Positions 1 through 8,280 of a DNA stretch of 64,000 nucleotides are shown here, piece by piece. The stretch is from NCBI RefSeq assembly GCF_000382205.1, contig NZ_KB907790.1, positions 434,001 through 498,000 on the forward strand, read 5' to 3'. Each line of letters starts with the position of its first letter. Positions within the stretch are counted from its first letter, which is position 1. The notes beneath the pieces were generated by a model that worked only from the letters and a program-made list of their open reading frames with translations, did not search any database and was not told the origin of the DNA. The DNA is from Dyadobacter beijingensis DSM 21582. GTDB taxonomy: Bacteria > Bacteroidota > Bacteroidia > Cytophagales > Spirosomataceae. A program made the position numbers and the translations under genes.

Positions 1-678
1 GAAAGCAAACTGGCCGAAGCCGTTCAAAGATTGCAGGAATCGGCAGCGTCAGGCGCATCGGTAAGTGGTGTAGCCGCCGATTTTTCCAAAGCCGATGAAG
101 TGAATGCGCTGCTGGCCAAGCTGCCGGACATCGACATTCTTGTAAACAATGCGGGTATTTTCGAACCCAAAGCATTTACCGACATTTCCGACGAGGAATG
201 GTTCCGCTTTTTCGAAGTGAATGTGCTGAGCGGCGTACGGCTCGCAAGGCATTTCTTCCCGAAAATGATCGCGAAAGACTGGGGTCGCATTATCTTCATT
301 TCCAGCGAATCGGGCGTGAATATCCCCGAAGAAATGATCCATTACGGCACCACCAAAACCGCCCAGCTGGCCGTGAGCCGCGGATTGGCTGAGCTTACCA
401 AAGGCACCAATGTAACGGTCAATACGGTTATGCCGGGCCCTACCAAATCGGAAGGCGTTGCGGATTTTGTGAAACAGCTCGGTGAGGCCAACAACATGTC
501 GGCCGAACAGGCGGAGAAAGATTTCTTCAAAAACGCACGGCCAACGTCGCTCTTGCAGCGTTTCGCCTCGGTGGAGGAAATCGCTAACCTGGTCACGTAT
601 GTGGCTAGTCCATTGTCTTCCGGTACCAATGGTTCCGCCTTGAAAGTGGACGGCGGTGTAGCGAAGTTTATCATCTGA
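1..678 (+). CDS. SDR family oxidoreductase (5' partial)
   Basis: The reading frame is already open at the first base, so the N-terminus, including the TGxxxGIG cofactor loop, lies outside the window; 225 residues are visible. Counting from the window edge, the NNAG motif is at residues 49-52, the catalytic serines at 101-102 and the YxxxK pair at Tyr115/Lys119. This order is diagnostic of classical short-chain dehydrogenases using NAD(P)H. The C-terminus carries the usual GSALKVDGG strand. The substrate cannot be told from sequence. A TetR-type regulator follows 87 bp downstream on the same strand with an operator-like dyad between them, so the oxidoreductase may belong to a regulon with it and the quinone reductase beyond. 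Confidence 0.93.
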   Translation, partial: ESKLAEAVQRLQESAASGASVSGVAADFSKADEVNALLAKLPDIDILVNNAGIFEPKAFTDISDEEWFRFFEVNVLSGVRLARHFFPKMIAKDWGRIIFISSESGVNIPEEMIHYGTTKTAQLAVSRGLAELTKGTNVTVNTVMPGPTKSEGVADFVKQLGEANNMSAEQAEKDFFKNARPTSLLQRFASVEEIANLVTYVASPLSSGTNGSALKVDGGVAKFII

Positions 679-732
679 TCGCTTCGTAAATGCCCCCGCG
701 GAAACGGCGTTTGCAAATATTACTTCATTTTG

Positions 733-744
733 GAACGTTCGTTC
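733..744. promoter_or_regulatory. Operator-like dyad upstream of tetR-type gene
   Basis: GAACG-TT-CGTTC is a perfect 5-bp dyad, 22 bp before the regulator start codon and after the dehydrogenase stop. Short, G/C-cored dyads of this sort are common TetR-family auto-operators; binding by the adjacent regulator is inferred. Confidence 0.5.
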
Positions 745-765
745 TGAAATAATTGTCTGATAGCC

Positions 766-1344
766 ATGGCACGTAACAAAGCATTCGAACCGGAAGAGAA
801 ACTGGAAATGGCAAAATGCCTTTTCTGGGAGAAAGGCTATAACGCCACTTCCATTCAGGACCTCGTGGAAACGATGGGCCTGAACCGCGGCAGCATTTAC
901 GACACTTACGGCGATAAGCACAGCTTGTTCCTGCAATGCCTCCGGAGCTATTCCGAAAGCACTTTTGAAGAATATAAAAAGTTGGCCGAGGAATCGAAAT
1001 CGCCCATTAAGGCGGTGGAAAAGATCATCAGGAAATCGGCGCAGCGGACGGTAGCAGAGGGGAGGACATGCCTTGGCGTGAAATCGACGTTCGAGCTGGC
1101 TTCGGTGGATGAAGAGGTGCATGCCATTTTAAAGGAAAATACGACGAAGCTGGTGGCGGTGCTGAAAGAACTGCTCAAAAAGGCGCAGAAGGCCGAAGAA
1201 ATCGGCAGCAAGCGCGATCCGGCCATGCTGGCGAATTTCATCGTAGCGAATTTTACCGGCTTCTGGCAGTTCTACCTCGTTTACGGCGATGCGGAACTGG
1301 TGGACCAGCAAGCTGAATTTTTAATCAAGTCTATCAAAAAATAA
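766..1344 (+). CDS. TetR/AcrR family transcriptional regulator
   Basis: A 192-residue protein, the usual length for TetR repressors. Residues about 10-56 form the N-terminal helix-turn-helix domain, with the signature run of a helix, ATSIQDLVETMGL and then the recognition segment ending in SIYDTYGDKHSLF. The remainder is an all-helical ligand-binding and dimerisation domain with no recognised ligand. The start is the ATG right after the operator-like dyad. The dehydrogenase upstream and the quinone oxidoreductase 34 bp downstream, both co-directional, suggest control of a response to electrophilic or quinone-like compounds, similar in logic to NemR-type systems. The inducer is unknown. Confidence 0.93.
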   Translation: MARNKAFEPEEKLEMAKCLFWEKGYNATSIQDLVETMGLNRGSIYDTYGDKHSLFLQCLRSYSESTFEEYKKLAEESKSPIKAVEKIIRKSAQRTVAEGRTCLGVKSTFELASVDEEVHAILKENTTKLVAVLKELLKKAQKAEEIGSKRDPAMLANFIVANFTGFWQFYLVYGDAELVDQQAEFLIKSIKK

Positions 1345-1378
1345 TGCGGCGCCGGGAGGGCGCGGGCATTTTACGGTC

Positions 1379-2380
1379 ATGTCAGGTTTAATCACAGAAA
1401 TAGATAAAAAATCAGGTATAGTAAAACTCTACAAGCAAGGAGCGCCCTCGGTACTGGGGTTTGAAAGAGAAACCACGCAGGAACCGGGCGCGGGACAAGT
1501 GCGCGTGAAGCAGGAGGCGATCGGGCTCAATTTTGTAGATACCTATTACCGCGACGGCAAGTTTCCCGTCAGGTCATTCCCCTATACCCCGGGCGTCGAG
1601 GCGGCCGGGATCATTGAGGCGGTGGGTCCGTGGGTGACCGAATTCAAGGTCGGCGACCGTGTAGGTTACCATTTCATCCCCGGCGCTTACGCCGAAAATC
1701 GCGTTGTATCAACCCAGCAGCTGGTTCACATTCCGGACGGCATTACGTCGGAAGAAGCGGCGGCGGTGATGGTCAAAGGCTTCACGGCGCGCATGCTGCT
1801 GAAAGTGATACACCCGATCAAACCTGGTGAAGTGGTGCTCGTGCATGCAGCTGCGGGCGGCGTAGGTACGCTCGTGACCAAATGGGCCAAAGCATTGGGT
1901 GCGACGGTGATCGGTACGACCGGCTCCGAGGAGAAAAAGGAGATCATATTGGCCAATGGCGCCGACTACGCCTTTCTGGCCGAATGCAGCGATTTCTTCC
2001 ATTCAGTGCTGGACATTACGGGTGGAAAAGGCGTGGATGTGGTATTCGATGGCGTGGGCCGGGATACATTCTCTCATTCACTGGACCTGATCCGCAAAGG
2101 CGGTGAAATCGTCCTGTACGGTTCGTCGTCCGGCCAGCCGGAGCATATCGATCATGCATTGCTCCGTGAGAAGGAGATCGTGATGGCCACGCCGACATTG
2201 AGCGCCTACATTCCTGATCGCGACGCGCTGGAAGCTTATGCGGCGGATACTTTCGAGGCATTACTGGCAGGTACATTCGGACAAATGGCCATTACCCGTT
2301 ACCCATTGTCGCAGGCAGGCCAGGCGCAGGCTGATCTTGAAGCGAGAAAAACGATCGGTTCCGTGATCCTGGTTCCGTAA
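1379..2380 (+). CDS. Quinone oxidoreductase (zinc-independent MDR family)
   Basis: At 333 residues this matches the QorA-type NADPH:quinone reductases of the medium-chain dehydrogenase superfamily. The N-terminal GroES-like half contains the GLNFVDTYYRDG signature typical of the quinone reductase subfamily. The Rossmann half carries AAAGGVGTLVTKWAK, the NADPH-binding glycine loop, near residue 160. The catalytic zinc cysteines of alcohol dehydrogenases are absent, as expected for this branch. It likely catalyses NADPH-dependent reduction of quinones or conjugated enones in the cytoplasm. It lies 34 bp after the TetR-type gene and is likely co-transcribed with it. Confidence 0.92.
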   Translation: MSGLITEIDKKSGIVKLYKQGAPSVLGFERETTQEPGAGQVRVKQEAIGLNFVDTYYRDGKFPVRSFPYTPGVEAAGIIEAVGPWVTEFKVGDRVGYHFIPGAYAENRVVSTQQLVHIPDGITSEEAAAVMVKGFTARMLLKVIHPIKPGEVVLVHAAAGGVGTLVTKWAKALGATVIGTTGSEEKKEIILANGADYAFLAECSDFFHSVLDITGGKGVDVVFDGVGRDTFSHSLDLIRKGGEIVLYGSSSGQPEHIDHALLREKEIVMATPTLSAYIPDRDALEAYAADTFEALLAGTFGQMAITRYPLSQAGQAQADLEARKTIGSVILVP

Positions 2381-2429
2381 ATTTTTGCTCTCATCTTAAC
2401 GAACTTTTCCAACTAATTGCCTTCCGGCT

Positions 2430-4304
2430 ATGCAACAGACATTCTTTTTCCAGGCGATGATTTACCTGGCGGCGGCCGTCGTGATGGTGCCCATTGCGAA
2501 GCGGCTTGGGCTGGGGTCGGTTTTGGGTTACCTCGTGGCGGGGGTGGCGATCGGTCCGGCGGGGCTGAAATTCATCGGTATGGAAGGGCAGGACATTATG
2601 CATTTCGCTGAGTTCGGGGTGGTGATGATGCTCTTCGTGATCGGCCTTGAACTCGAACCGTCGCGATTGTGGCGTATGCGGAAAAGCATTGCCGGGCTCG
2701 GCGGCCTGCAGGTAGCGGTGACGACGCTGATCGTAGCGGGCATCGCGATGCTGTTCGGCGTGAGCTGGCGGGAGGCGTTGGCATTGGGAATGATCGCAGC
2801 CATGTCATCGACGGCGATCGTCATGCAGACACTGAATGAAAAAGGGTGGCTCAAAACGGTGGCCGGGCAGAGCTCCTTTGCCGTGCTGCTTTTCCAGGAC
2901 CTGGCCATTATCCCCATGCTGGCGATTTTTCCATTGCTGGCCGAACACGCGGGTACCGCAGATGTGCACGGGGCCGGGAGCGCGTCGCTCGTGAGCGCAT
3001 TGCCCGCCTGGCAGCAGGCGCTGGTGGTACTGGCATCGGTAACCGCGATTGTATTGACCGGCAAATACCTGTTGAGGCCCGTTTTCAGGATGATGGCGCG
3101 CACGGCACTGCGCGAAATGTTTACCGCCACGGCATTACTGCTCGTGGTGGGGATTGCCGTGCTGATGACGTCCGTGGGCCTGAGCCCCGCGTTGGGCGCA
3201 TTCGTGGCAGGCGTGGTGCTGGCCAACAGCGAATACCGCCACGAACTGGAAAGCTCTATCGACCCGTTCAAGGGGTTGCTGCTCGGGCTGTTCTTCATTT
3301 CCGTGGGTTCTTCCATCGATTTTTCGCTGGTGGTTTCCAAACCGTGGGCCATTGCGGGCCTGGTAGCAGGATTGATGCTCCTCAAAATGGCCATTCTGTT
3401 TGTGTTAGGTAAAATATTCGAAGTGCGGACTGCGCAGAACTTCATTTTCAGCATCGGGCTGAGCCAGATTGGCGAGTTCGCTTTTGTGCTGCTGAGTTTC
3501 TCGACGCAGGAGGGTGTTCTGGGTAAAGAGCTTACCGACACGATGATGGCCGTTGTCGCGATCAGTATGGCGGTGACGCCGCTTGCCATGGTGGTGAACG
3601 ATAAATGGATACTGACGCGCTTTTGCCTTGTGAGCGCAGGGTTACAGGTCGCCAGGCCGAGCGATATCGAAGAGCAGGATAATCCCGTGATCATAGCCGG
3701 CTACGGGCATTTCGGCAATACAATCGGCCGGTTCCTGAAAGCGAACGGCGTGGAAGCTACCGTGCTCGATAATGACAGCGATAATGTCGATTTTCTGCGA
3801 AGGATAGGACATAAGGTATATTTCGGCGATGCGACGCGCTATGAGCTGCTCGACATCGCCGGGGCCGGCAAAGCGCAGATGATCATCATCGCGATCAGCG
3901 ACGAAGAGAAGCGGCTCGAAATGATCGAAACCGTGAAAAAACATTTTCCCAACCTGCATATGCTCGTCCGCTCGACTAACCGGAACGACGCATACGACCT
4001 CATGAATGCGGGTATGATGCATATTTACCGGGAAACCTTCGATACAAGCCTGCGGCTGGGCGTAGATGCACTGAAACTGCTCGGGCACCGTGCGCACGAG
4101 GCTACGCGCATGGCGAAGACATTCTTTATGCACGACGAGCGTACATTGAAACATTTATCGAGCATCCGGAACGACGAAGAATATATCCACGCCGCAAGGC
4201 AGCATATGGAAGAACTCGAAATAATAATGCAGGCCGACCGGAATGCGATCCAGCTGAGCGCACCGGCCAACTGGGGCAGAAAGGCGGAAGCTGAAACGGC
4301 CTGA
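2430..4304 (+). CDS. Kef-type monovalent cation:proton antiporter (CPA2)
   Basis: A 624-residue membrane protein. Residues 1 to about 390 form the hydrophobic Na+/H+ exchanger core with about 12 segments, including FGVVMMLFVIGLELEP and the GLSPALGAFVAGVVLANSEY helix typical of KefB/KefC. From about residue 410 a soluble TrkA-N (RCK) domain begins with VIIAGYGHFGNTIGRFL, a Rossmann loop binding NAD(H), followed by an acidic strand end (VLDN). The family exports K+ or Na+ in exchange for H+, and in KefB/C is activated by electrophile-glutathione adducts. Its position behind the quinone reductase fits an electrophile-protection cluster, although no glutathione synthesis genes are visible. It converges on the symporter gene with a 3-bp gap. 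Confidence 0.93.
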   Translation: MQQTFFFQAMIYLAAAVVMVPIAKRLGLGSVLGYLVAGVAIGPAGLKFIGMEGQDIMHFAEFGVVMMLFVIGLELEPSRLWRMRKSIAGLGGLQVAVTTLIVAGIAMLFGVSWREALALGMIAAMSSTAIVMQTLNEKGWLKTVAGQSSFAVLLFQDLAIIPMLAIFPLLAEHAGTADVHGAGSASLVSALPAWQQALVVLASVTAIVLTGKYLLRPVFRMMARTALREMFTATALLLVVGIAVLMTSVGLSPALGAFVAGVVLANSEYRHELESSIDPFKGLLLGLFFISVGSSIDFSLVVSKPWAIAGLVAGLMLLKMAILFVLGKIFEVRTAQNFIFSIGLSQIGEFAFVLLSFSTQEGVLGKELTDTMMAVVAISMAVTPLAMVVNDKWILTRFCLVSAGLQVARPSDIEEQDNPVIIAGYGHFGNTIGRFLKANGVEATVLDNDSDNVDFLRRIGHKVYFGDATRYELLDIAGAGKAQMIIIAISDEEKRLEMIETVKKHFPNLHMLVRSTNRNDAYDLMNAGMMHIYRETFDTSLRLGVDALKLLGHRAHEATRMAKTFFMHDERTLKHLSSIRNDEEYIHAARQHMEELEIIMQADRNAIQLSAPANWGRKAEAETA

Positions 4305-4307
4305 TTG

Positions 4308-5693
4308 TCAGGGAGCTAGCCGCGGGCCAGTTGCTTTCTCCCAAACCAGCCCGGCTGCCATGCCCAGAAAGCTCGCTAGCAGGCCGTATACCAGCGCGGG
4401 ATATTCCGTTTCTATGTATACGCAGAGAAGCCACACCGCCAGTCCGACGACCATCGACAGGATGCAGCCGAGCGCATTGCTCGCTTTCCAGTAAAGTCCC
4501 GCCGCGAGCGGCACAAACAACGATACCAGGCTGAATGCGGAAGATTCCGCGACGAGGTCGAAAATGCTCTCGCGCGTAGCGGCCATGAAAATGCAGACAG
4601 CCGTAATGACGACAATCCCGATACGGATGATCCGCAGCAGCTGCGCATCGGCGAGGCCGGGTTTGAAGAATTTAAAAATATTCTCCCCTAAAACTACCGC
4701 TGGGGCCATAATGGCGCTGCTCGTGGTGCTAAGAATGGCCGATACCAATGCGCCGAAGAACAGAATTTGAAGCGGCAGGCTCATATGTTTCAGCACCATA
4801 TTCGGAATGATCATTTGCCCGTCCTTTTCCTCGCCGGGGTACAAATGATGCCCGCAAAGCCCGATAAACAGCGGCAGCAATGCGATGGTCAGGTACATGA
4901 GCGAAGAAAGTAAAGTAGACTGAACCGAGACCCGCGCCGATTTGGCCGACATAACCCTTTGAAATACATCTTGCTGCGGGATGGAACCGAGCCCGATGGT
5001 AATCCAGGCGGCGAAATATTCCAGATGTCCTTTCAGGGTATTTTCGGGAAAAAAACGAAAGAAACCTTTCGGCGCGGCGTCGATCAGCGGCTGGAAACCG
5101 CCTACCTCGTCGTACAGGACGGCGGCGACGATGAACAGGCCGGCGATGATCATCAATGTCTGCACGAAATCCGTGATCGAGATCGACCACATGCCGCCCC
5201 ATATCGTGTACAATATCACGACGAACGAGCTCACGAGGATGCATACCAGCAGCGACCAGCCTAGTACCACTTGCAAAACGATGCCCATCGCAAGTAGCTG
5301 GGCGGCTATCCAGCTGAAATAGGAAGGGATGATCAGGATCGCCGACAGCAGCTCAGCATTACGGCCGTAACGGAGCCTGAAAAAGTCACAAAATGTAATA
5401 ATATTCATTTTGTAAAACCTCCTGGCGAAGAAGAGGCCGACCAGGAAAAGGCATAAAGATGCCCCGAAAGGGTCCTCGATGATCCCCAGCACGCCGTGCT
5501 CGATAAATTCCTTGGGAGCGCCCATGACCGTCTCCGATCCGAACCACGTGGCAAAGGTGGCGGAAGCGGCCAGCATAAGGGGCAACTGGCGACCGGCTAA
5601 TACGAAATCCTGCGTGGAGGCTATTCTTTTGGAAGCCCAAAGGCCTATTCCCAGGTTTGCGAGCAGATAGGCCAGGATCGAAAACGCCAGCAT
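4308..5693 (-). CDS. Sodium:solute symporter family protein
   Basis: A 461-residue, very hydrophobic protein with about 13 predicted transmembrane stretches. ASKRIASTQDFVLAGRQLP at the N-terminus and FATWFGSETVMGAP in the second helix are hallmarks of the SSS (LeuT-fold) transporters. The central IGLGSIPQQDVFQR segment is also family-typical. The substrate cannot be assigned. The start ATG lies 4 bp after the acyl carrier protein stop, so the two are almost certainly in one transcript with the acyl-AMP ligase upstream. Why a solute importer is coupled to fatty-acid activation is unclear. Confidence 0.92.
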   Translation of the reverse strand: MLAFSILAYLLANLGIGLWASKRIASTQDFVLAGRQLPLMLAASATFATWFGSETVMGAPKEFIEHGVLGIIEDPFGASLCLFLVGLFFARRFYKMNIITFCDFFRLRYGRNAELLSAILIIPSYFSWIAAQLLAMGIVLQVVLGWSLLVCILVSSFVVILYTIWGGMWSISITDFVQTLMIIAGLFIVAAVLYDEVGGFQPLIDAAPKGFFRFFPENTLKGHLEYFAAWITIGLGSIPQQDVFQRVMSAKSARVSVQSTLLSSLMYLTIALLPLFIGLCGHHLYPGEEKDGQMIIPNMVLKHMSLPLQILFFGALVSAILSTTSSAIMAPAVVLGENIFKFFKPGLADAQLLRIIRIGIVVITAVCIFMAATRESIFDLVAESSAFSLVSLFVPLAAGLYWKASNALGCILSMVVGLAVWLLCVYIETEYPALVYGLLASFLGMAAGLVWEKATGPRLAP

Positions 5694-5697
5694 GGCC

Positions 5698-5946
5698 TTA
5701 CACTTCCTGGTTTTCTACGATCCATTGCGTTGTGGCATTGATAGTACCCATTTCCCAGAAAATGGATGGGCTTAGCTCTACGCCGAGCCATTCCTGCAAC
5801 TCGGTGGTAATGTCGACCATGAGGAGGGAATCCAGACGGTAATCGATGATTTCGGCGTCGAGATCTACTTCGGAAGGGGCGATTTCCGCGTGGTGAGCAA
5901 TGCGCTCAACGATCCATTCGGAAATTTCGGTAGATGTTCTATTCAT
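5698..5946 (-). CDS. Acyl carrier protein (stand-alone)
   Basis: An 82-residue acidic protein with the phosphopantetheine attachment motif LDSL, the modified serine being Ser40, in a predicted four-helix ACP fold. It differs from the housekeeping fatty-acid ACP in its motif surroundings and in lacking the DSLD sequence, and it is not next to other fab genes. It lies downstream of a fatty acyl-AMP ligase, which normally loads an activated fatty acid onto such a carrier. The pair probably delivers an acyl chain to an unidentified lipid, peptide or polyketide product. Initiation is at ATG (MNRTS). Confidence 0.9.
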   Translation of the reverse strand: MNRTSTEISEWIVERIAHHAEIAPSEVDLDAEIIDYRLDSLLMVDITTELQEWLGVELSPSIFWEMGTINATTQWIVENQEV

Positions 5947-6039
5947 TTAGTTGATGTTTGTGGCGAGCACTGAATGCTACGGTGAAAATAGTACTTTTAC
6001 AGGTTTTTTAAAAGTAAATGTCCTATTAAGTAACCGCCA

Positions 6040-7689
6040 TTAGTCTTCGACGGTCTTTTTGGCAAAAATCTCCCGTGCTTTCAGTCGCTGGATTTTGCCG
6101 CTCGACGTTTTGGGCAACTTTCCCGGCGCGATCAGTACGATGTCGTGCGGAATAAGCCCGAAAGCCAGGCCCACGCTCTGTGCCATTTTCGTTTTGATCA
6201 CCTTTTCATCGTCCGGCGTTTCCGAAACGCGTTTCACTTCGCTCACGATCATCAGCGCCTCGCCCTGCTCCGTCTCGACTGAGAATGCGGCCGCAGCATT
6301 GGGCTGAATATCGGGATGGCTCCCGCTCACCACTTCTTCAATATCCTGCGGGTAATAGTTGACGCCCCTGATGATGATCAGCTCCTTGGTGCGCCCGGTA
6401 ATAAAAAGCAAGCCATTTTGCATAAACCCGAGGTCGCCCGTGCGCAGGTAAGGGCCTTTGCCGTCGCTGGTATACGCCTGGAATGTCGCTTTGGATACTT
6501 CGGGTTTTTCCCAATAGCCGGCGGCGATTCCCTTGTTTTTAACCCAAATTTCACCCTCCTCGCCATCCGCTAAACATGCGCCGTTCGCCGGATTCACGAT
6601 TGATACTTCCGTAAATTCTACCGGCGGCCCGCATGCGACCGTTTCTTTGCCCGTACTCAGCTTTTGGTAAGTCAGATCATCGCCATTCAGATGCAGGCTT
6701 ACGGCGAGCGTGGCTTCGGCAAGGCCGTAGGCCGGTACCAGGCTGTTTTTCCTGAAACCACTTGCCTGTGTGGCAGCGGCAAACCTTTCGAGTGTGGCGA
6801 TGCGGATTGGCTCGGCGCCAACATATAGTACCCGCAACGAGCTGAGATCGAGTTCCCGGATTTGCTCCTCGGGAATGCGGGCAAGGCAATGGTCGAGGCC
6901 GAAGCCCGGGCCGCCGCATACGGCCGCCTGGTACGTACTGATCGTTTGCAGCAGCAATGCCGGCTTGGTAATGAAAAGTAAAGGTGAGATGACAAACCCG
7001 GTGCCGCCGGTAAACAGGGGCGATAAAAGCCCGTCCACCAGCCCCATATCGTGGTAATGCGGCAGCCAGGTTACCGAGGTATCGTCCGCCGTTCGGCCGA
7101 AACAGTTGTTGATCGCGCGGAGGTTGGCGGTCAGGTTTACATGACTGATCATCACGCCCTTGGGTTGGCTCGTGGAGCCGGAAGTATATTGCAGATAGGC
7201 CGTCTCGACCGACTCTTTATGCCTTTTTATGGCTCCCGGAGCGGCGGGTGCATTGTTAAGCTCATCGGTGAAGAACCATTCGATATCATATTCCTGTAAT
7301 GCCGAGGAAGCATCGTTCTTCCTCTGAAACAGCATCTTATAGGTTTTCTGATTGGTAATGATCCCCGCCGCGTTGCAATCGCGCATAATACTCAGAATGC
7401 GATTGATGCCCGGCTCCGAATAGCTGATGGGCGTCGGCACGGCGATCAGGCCCGCGTGGAGCGAGCCGAGGAAAGAACAAATGAACGCGGCCTCCGCCGG
7501 CAGCAGTAGGATGACCCTTGCATTAACGGGAAATTTGGCGCTTAGCAACTGCGATACCGCCAGTACATGCTGATGAAGTTCATTGTAACGTAGTTGCTCG
7601 GTGAGCTCCCCCTCCTTGCCGACGTACCCGTAAGCAAGTTTCTCTGGATGAAGACCGGCATTGGTTTTCAGTACATCGAGTATATCCAT
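6040..7689 (-). CDS. Fatty acyl-AMP ligase (FAAL), AMP-binding family
   Basis: A member of the ANL adenylation superfamily. It has the P-loop YTSGSTSQPKG, the TWLPHYHDMGL motif characteristic of fatty acyl-AMP ligases, the A5-type PAYGLAEATLAVS and the YLRTGDLGF motif. The C-terminal lysine region is GKLPKTSSGKIQRLKAR. I start it at MDILDVLKT (549 residues) because the longer open frame runs back through a terminator-like hairpin. FAALs make acyl-adenylates from free fatty acids and pass them to a carrier protein rather than to CoA. The stand-alone acyl carrier protein follows 93 bp downstream, and no polyketide or peptide synthetase is visible here. Confidence 0.92.
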   Translation of the reverse strand: MDILDVLKTNAGLHPEKLAYGYVGKEGELTEQLRYNELHQHVLAVSQLLSAKFPVNARVILLLPAEAAFICSFLGSLHAGLIAVPTPISYSEPGINRILSIMRDCNAAGIITNQKTYKMLFQRKNDASSALQEYDIEWFFTDELNNAPAAPGAIKRHKESVETAYLQYTSGSTSQPKGVMISHVNLTANLRAINNCFGRTADDTSVTWLPHYHDMGLVDGLLSPLFTGGTGFVISPLLFITKPALLLQTISTYQAAVCGGPGFGLDHCLARIPEEQIRELDLSSLRVLYVGAEPIRIATLERFAAATQASGFRKNSLVPAYGLAEATLAVSLHLNGDDLTYQKLSTGKETVACGPPVEFTEVSIVNPANGACLADGEEGEIWVKNKGIAAGYWEKPEVSKATFQAYTSDGKGPYLRTGDLGFMQNGLLFITGRTKELIIIRGVNYYPQDIEEVVSGSHPDIQPNAAAAFSVETEQGEALMIVSEVKRVSETPDDEKVIKTKMAQSVGLAFGLIPHDIVLIAPGKLPKTSSGKIQRLKAREIFAKKTVED

Positions 7690-7707
7690 AAACTGCAAAA
7701 TAAAAAG

Positions 7708-7752
7708 AAAAGGCCAGATAAAAGTGGCTTTGTGCACAGTATCCGGCCTTTT
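7708..7752 (-). terminator. Rho-independent terminator
   Basis: Two 13-bp arms (7708-7720 and 7740-7752) pair with one mismatch and are followed on the minus strand by a T-rich run. It ends the lipoprotein transcript and lies just upstream of the acyl-AMP ligase ATG, which supports the shorter start of that gene. Confidence 0.75.
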
Positions 7753-7770
7753 TATCCAAAGGTGTACTAA

Positions 7771-8070
7771 TTATCGTCTGTGTCCGCGGTGACGGCCGTT
7801 GTTTCCGTAGTGGTCGTTACGGCGATATTGCTTGCGGTATACGCGGTCGTCATGCCGGCGGTAATGGTGACGGTCGGCATATATGACCCGCCCTGGGACT
7901 GGTTTTACCACCACAACGCGCGGTGGAGGCGGGGGGGCGTGGTAGTGCCGGTATCCATGCCGGTAGCCGTAGTCATAGCCCGGATCGTAGGAGCGGTAGG
8001 TGCAGGAAGTTATGGTTAACGCTGAGATCATCACCATGATGAACGACAGCAGGATTCTGTTTCTGTTCAC
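7771..8070 (-). CDS. Small His/Arg/Tyr-rich lipoprotein
   Basis: A 99-residue protein with a signal peptide ending in a lipobox, LTITSC (Cys23), so it should be a lipid-anchored envelope protein. The mature part is very unusual: a Tyr/Gly/His-rich segment (YDYGYRHGYRHYH), a run of five prolines, a short hydrophobic VVVVKPVPG stretch, then a strongly basic tail with many His, Arg and Tyr. I recognise no catalytic family. The composition suggests binding of metal or polyanions, which is inference only. It has its own terminator, and an origin-like region lies on its 5' side. Confidence 0.8.
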   Translation of the reverse strand: MNRNRILLSFIMVMISALTITSCTYRSYDPGYDYGYRHGYRHYHAPPPPPRVVVVKPVPGRVIYADRHHYRRHDDRVYRKQYRRNDHYGNNGRHRGHRR

Positions 8071-8159
8071 GGTTTCTAATTCGTTTTGTACTAATATAAA
8101 AACGAACTGAATGCCGGAATAGTGCCGCCGACGGACGGGATTTGCCCTCGCCGATCAAG

Positions 8160-8270
8160 TTATCCACACTGTGGATTAACGAAAAATAAGCCTTAACTGG
8201 CTGAAAATGTATGTTTTTTCAAGTTGTTAACAAGTTATGCACATTTGAGGTGTGGATAACTTGTTAACAA
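8160..8270. other. DnaA-box cluster with long inverted repeat (origin-like)
   Basis: Four DnaA-type 9-mers lie within 100 bp: TTATCCACA at 8160-8168, its variant TAATCCACA inverted at 8170-8178, TTATGCACA at 8235-8243, and TTATCCACA inverted at 8251-8259. The last two are embedded in a 20-bp inverted repeat (8224-8243 / 8251-8270, 19 of 20 matches, 7-nt loop) whose only mismatch is the free position of the box. Flanking sequence 8179-8234 is A/T rich. Two more exact boxes lie at 8568-8576 and 9268-9276. This could be the chromosome origin or a DnaA titration or regulatory site. Confidence 0.55.
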
Positions 8271-8280
8271 ATATTAGGCT

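Noticed and set aside
49..1122. Long minus-strand open frame of 357 codons opposite the dehydrogenase and TetR genes
   Set aside because: It lies antisense to two genes with clear domains, has no recognisable motif itself and an odd composition rich in His/Phe/Arg, typical of a shadow frame.
2528..3694. 388-codon minus-strand frame inside the Kef antiporter gene
   Set aside because: Antisense shadow of conserved transmembrane coding sequence; composition is Ser/Thr/Pro heavy and no domain is visible.
7689..7737. Upstream 16-codon extension of the acyl-AMP ligase
   Set aside because: The extension crosses a terminator hairpin of the gene behind it, and the homologous start is the internal MDILDVLKT.
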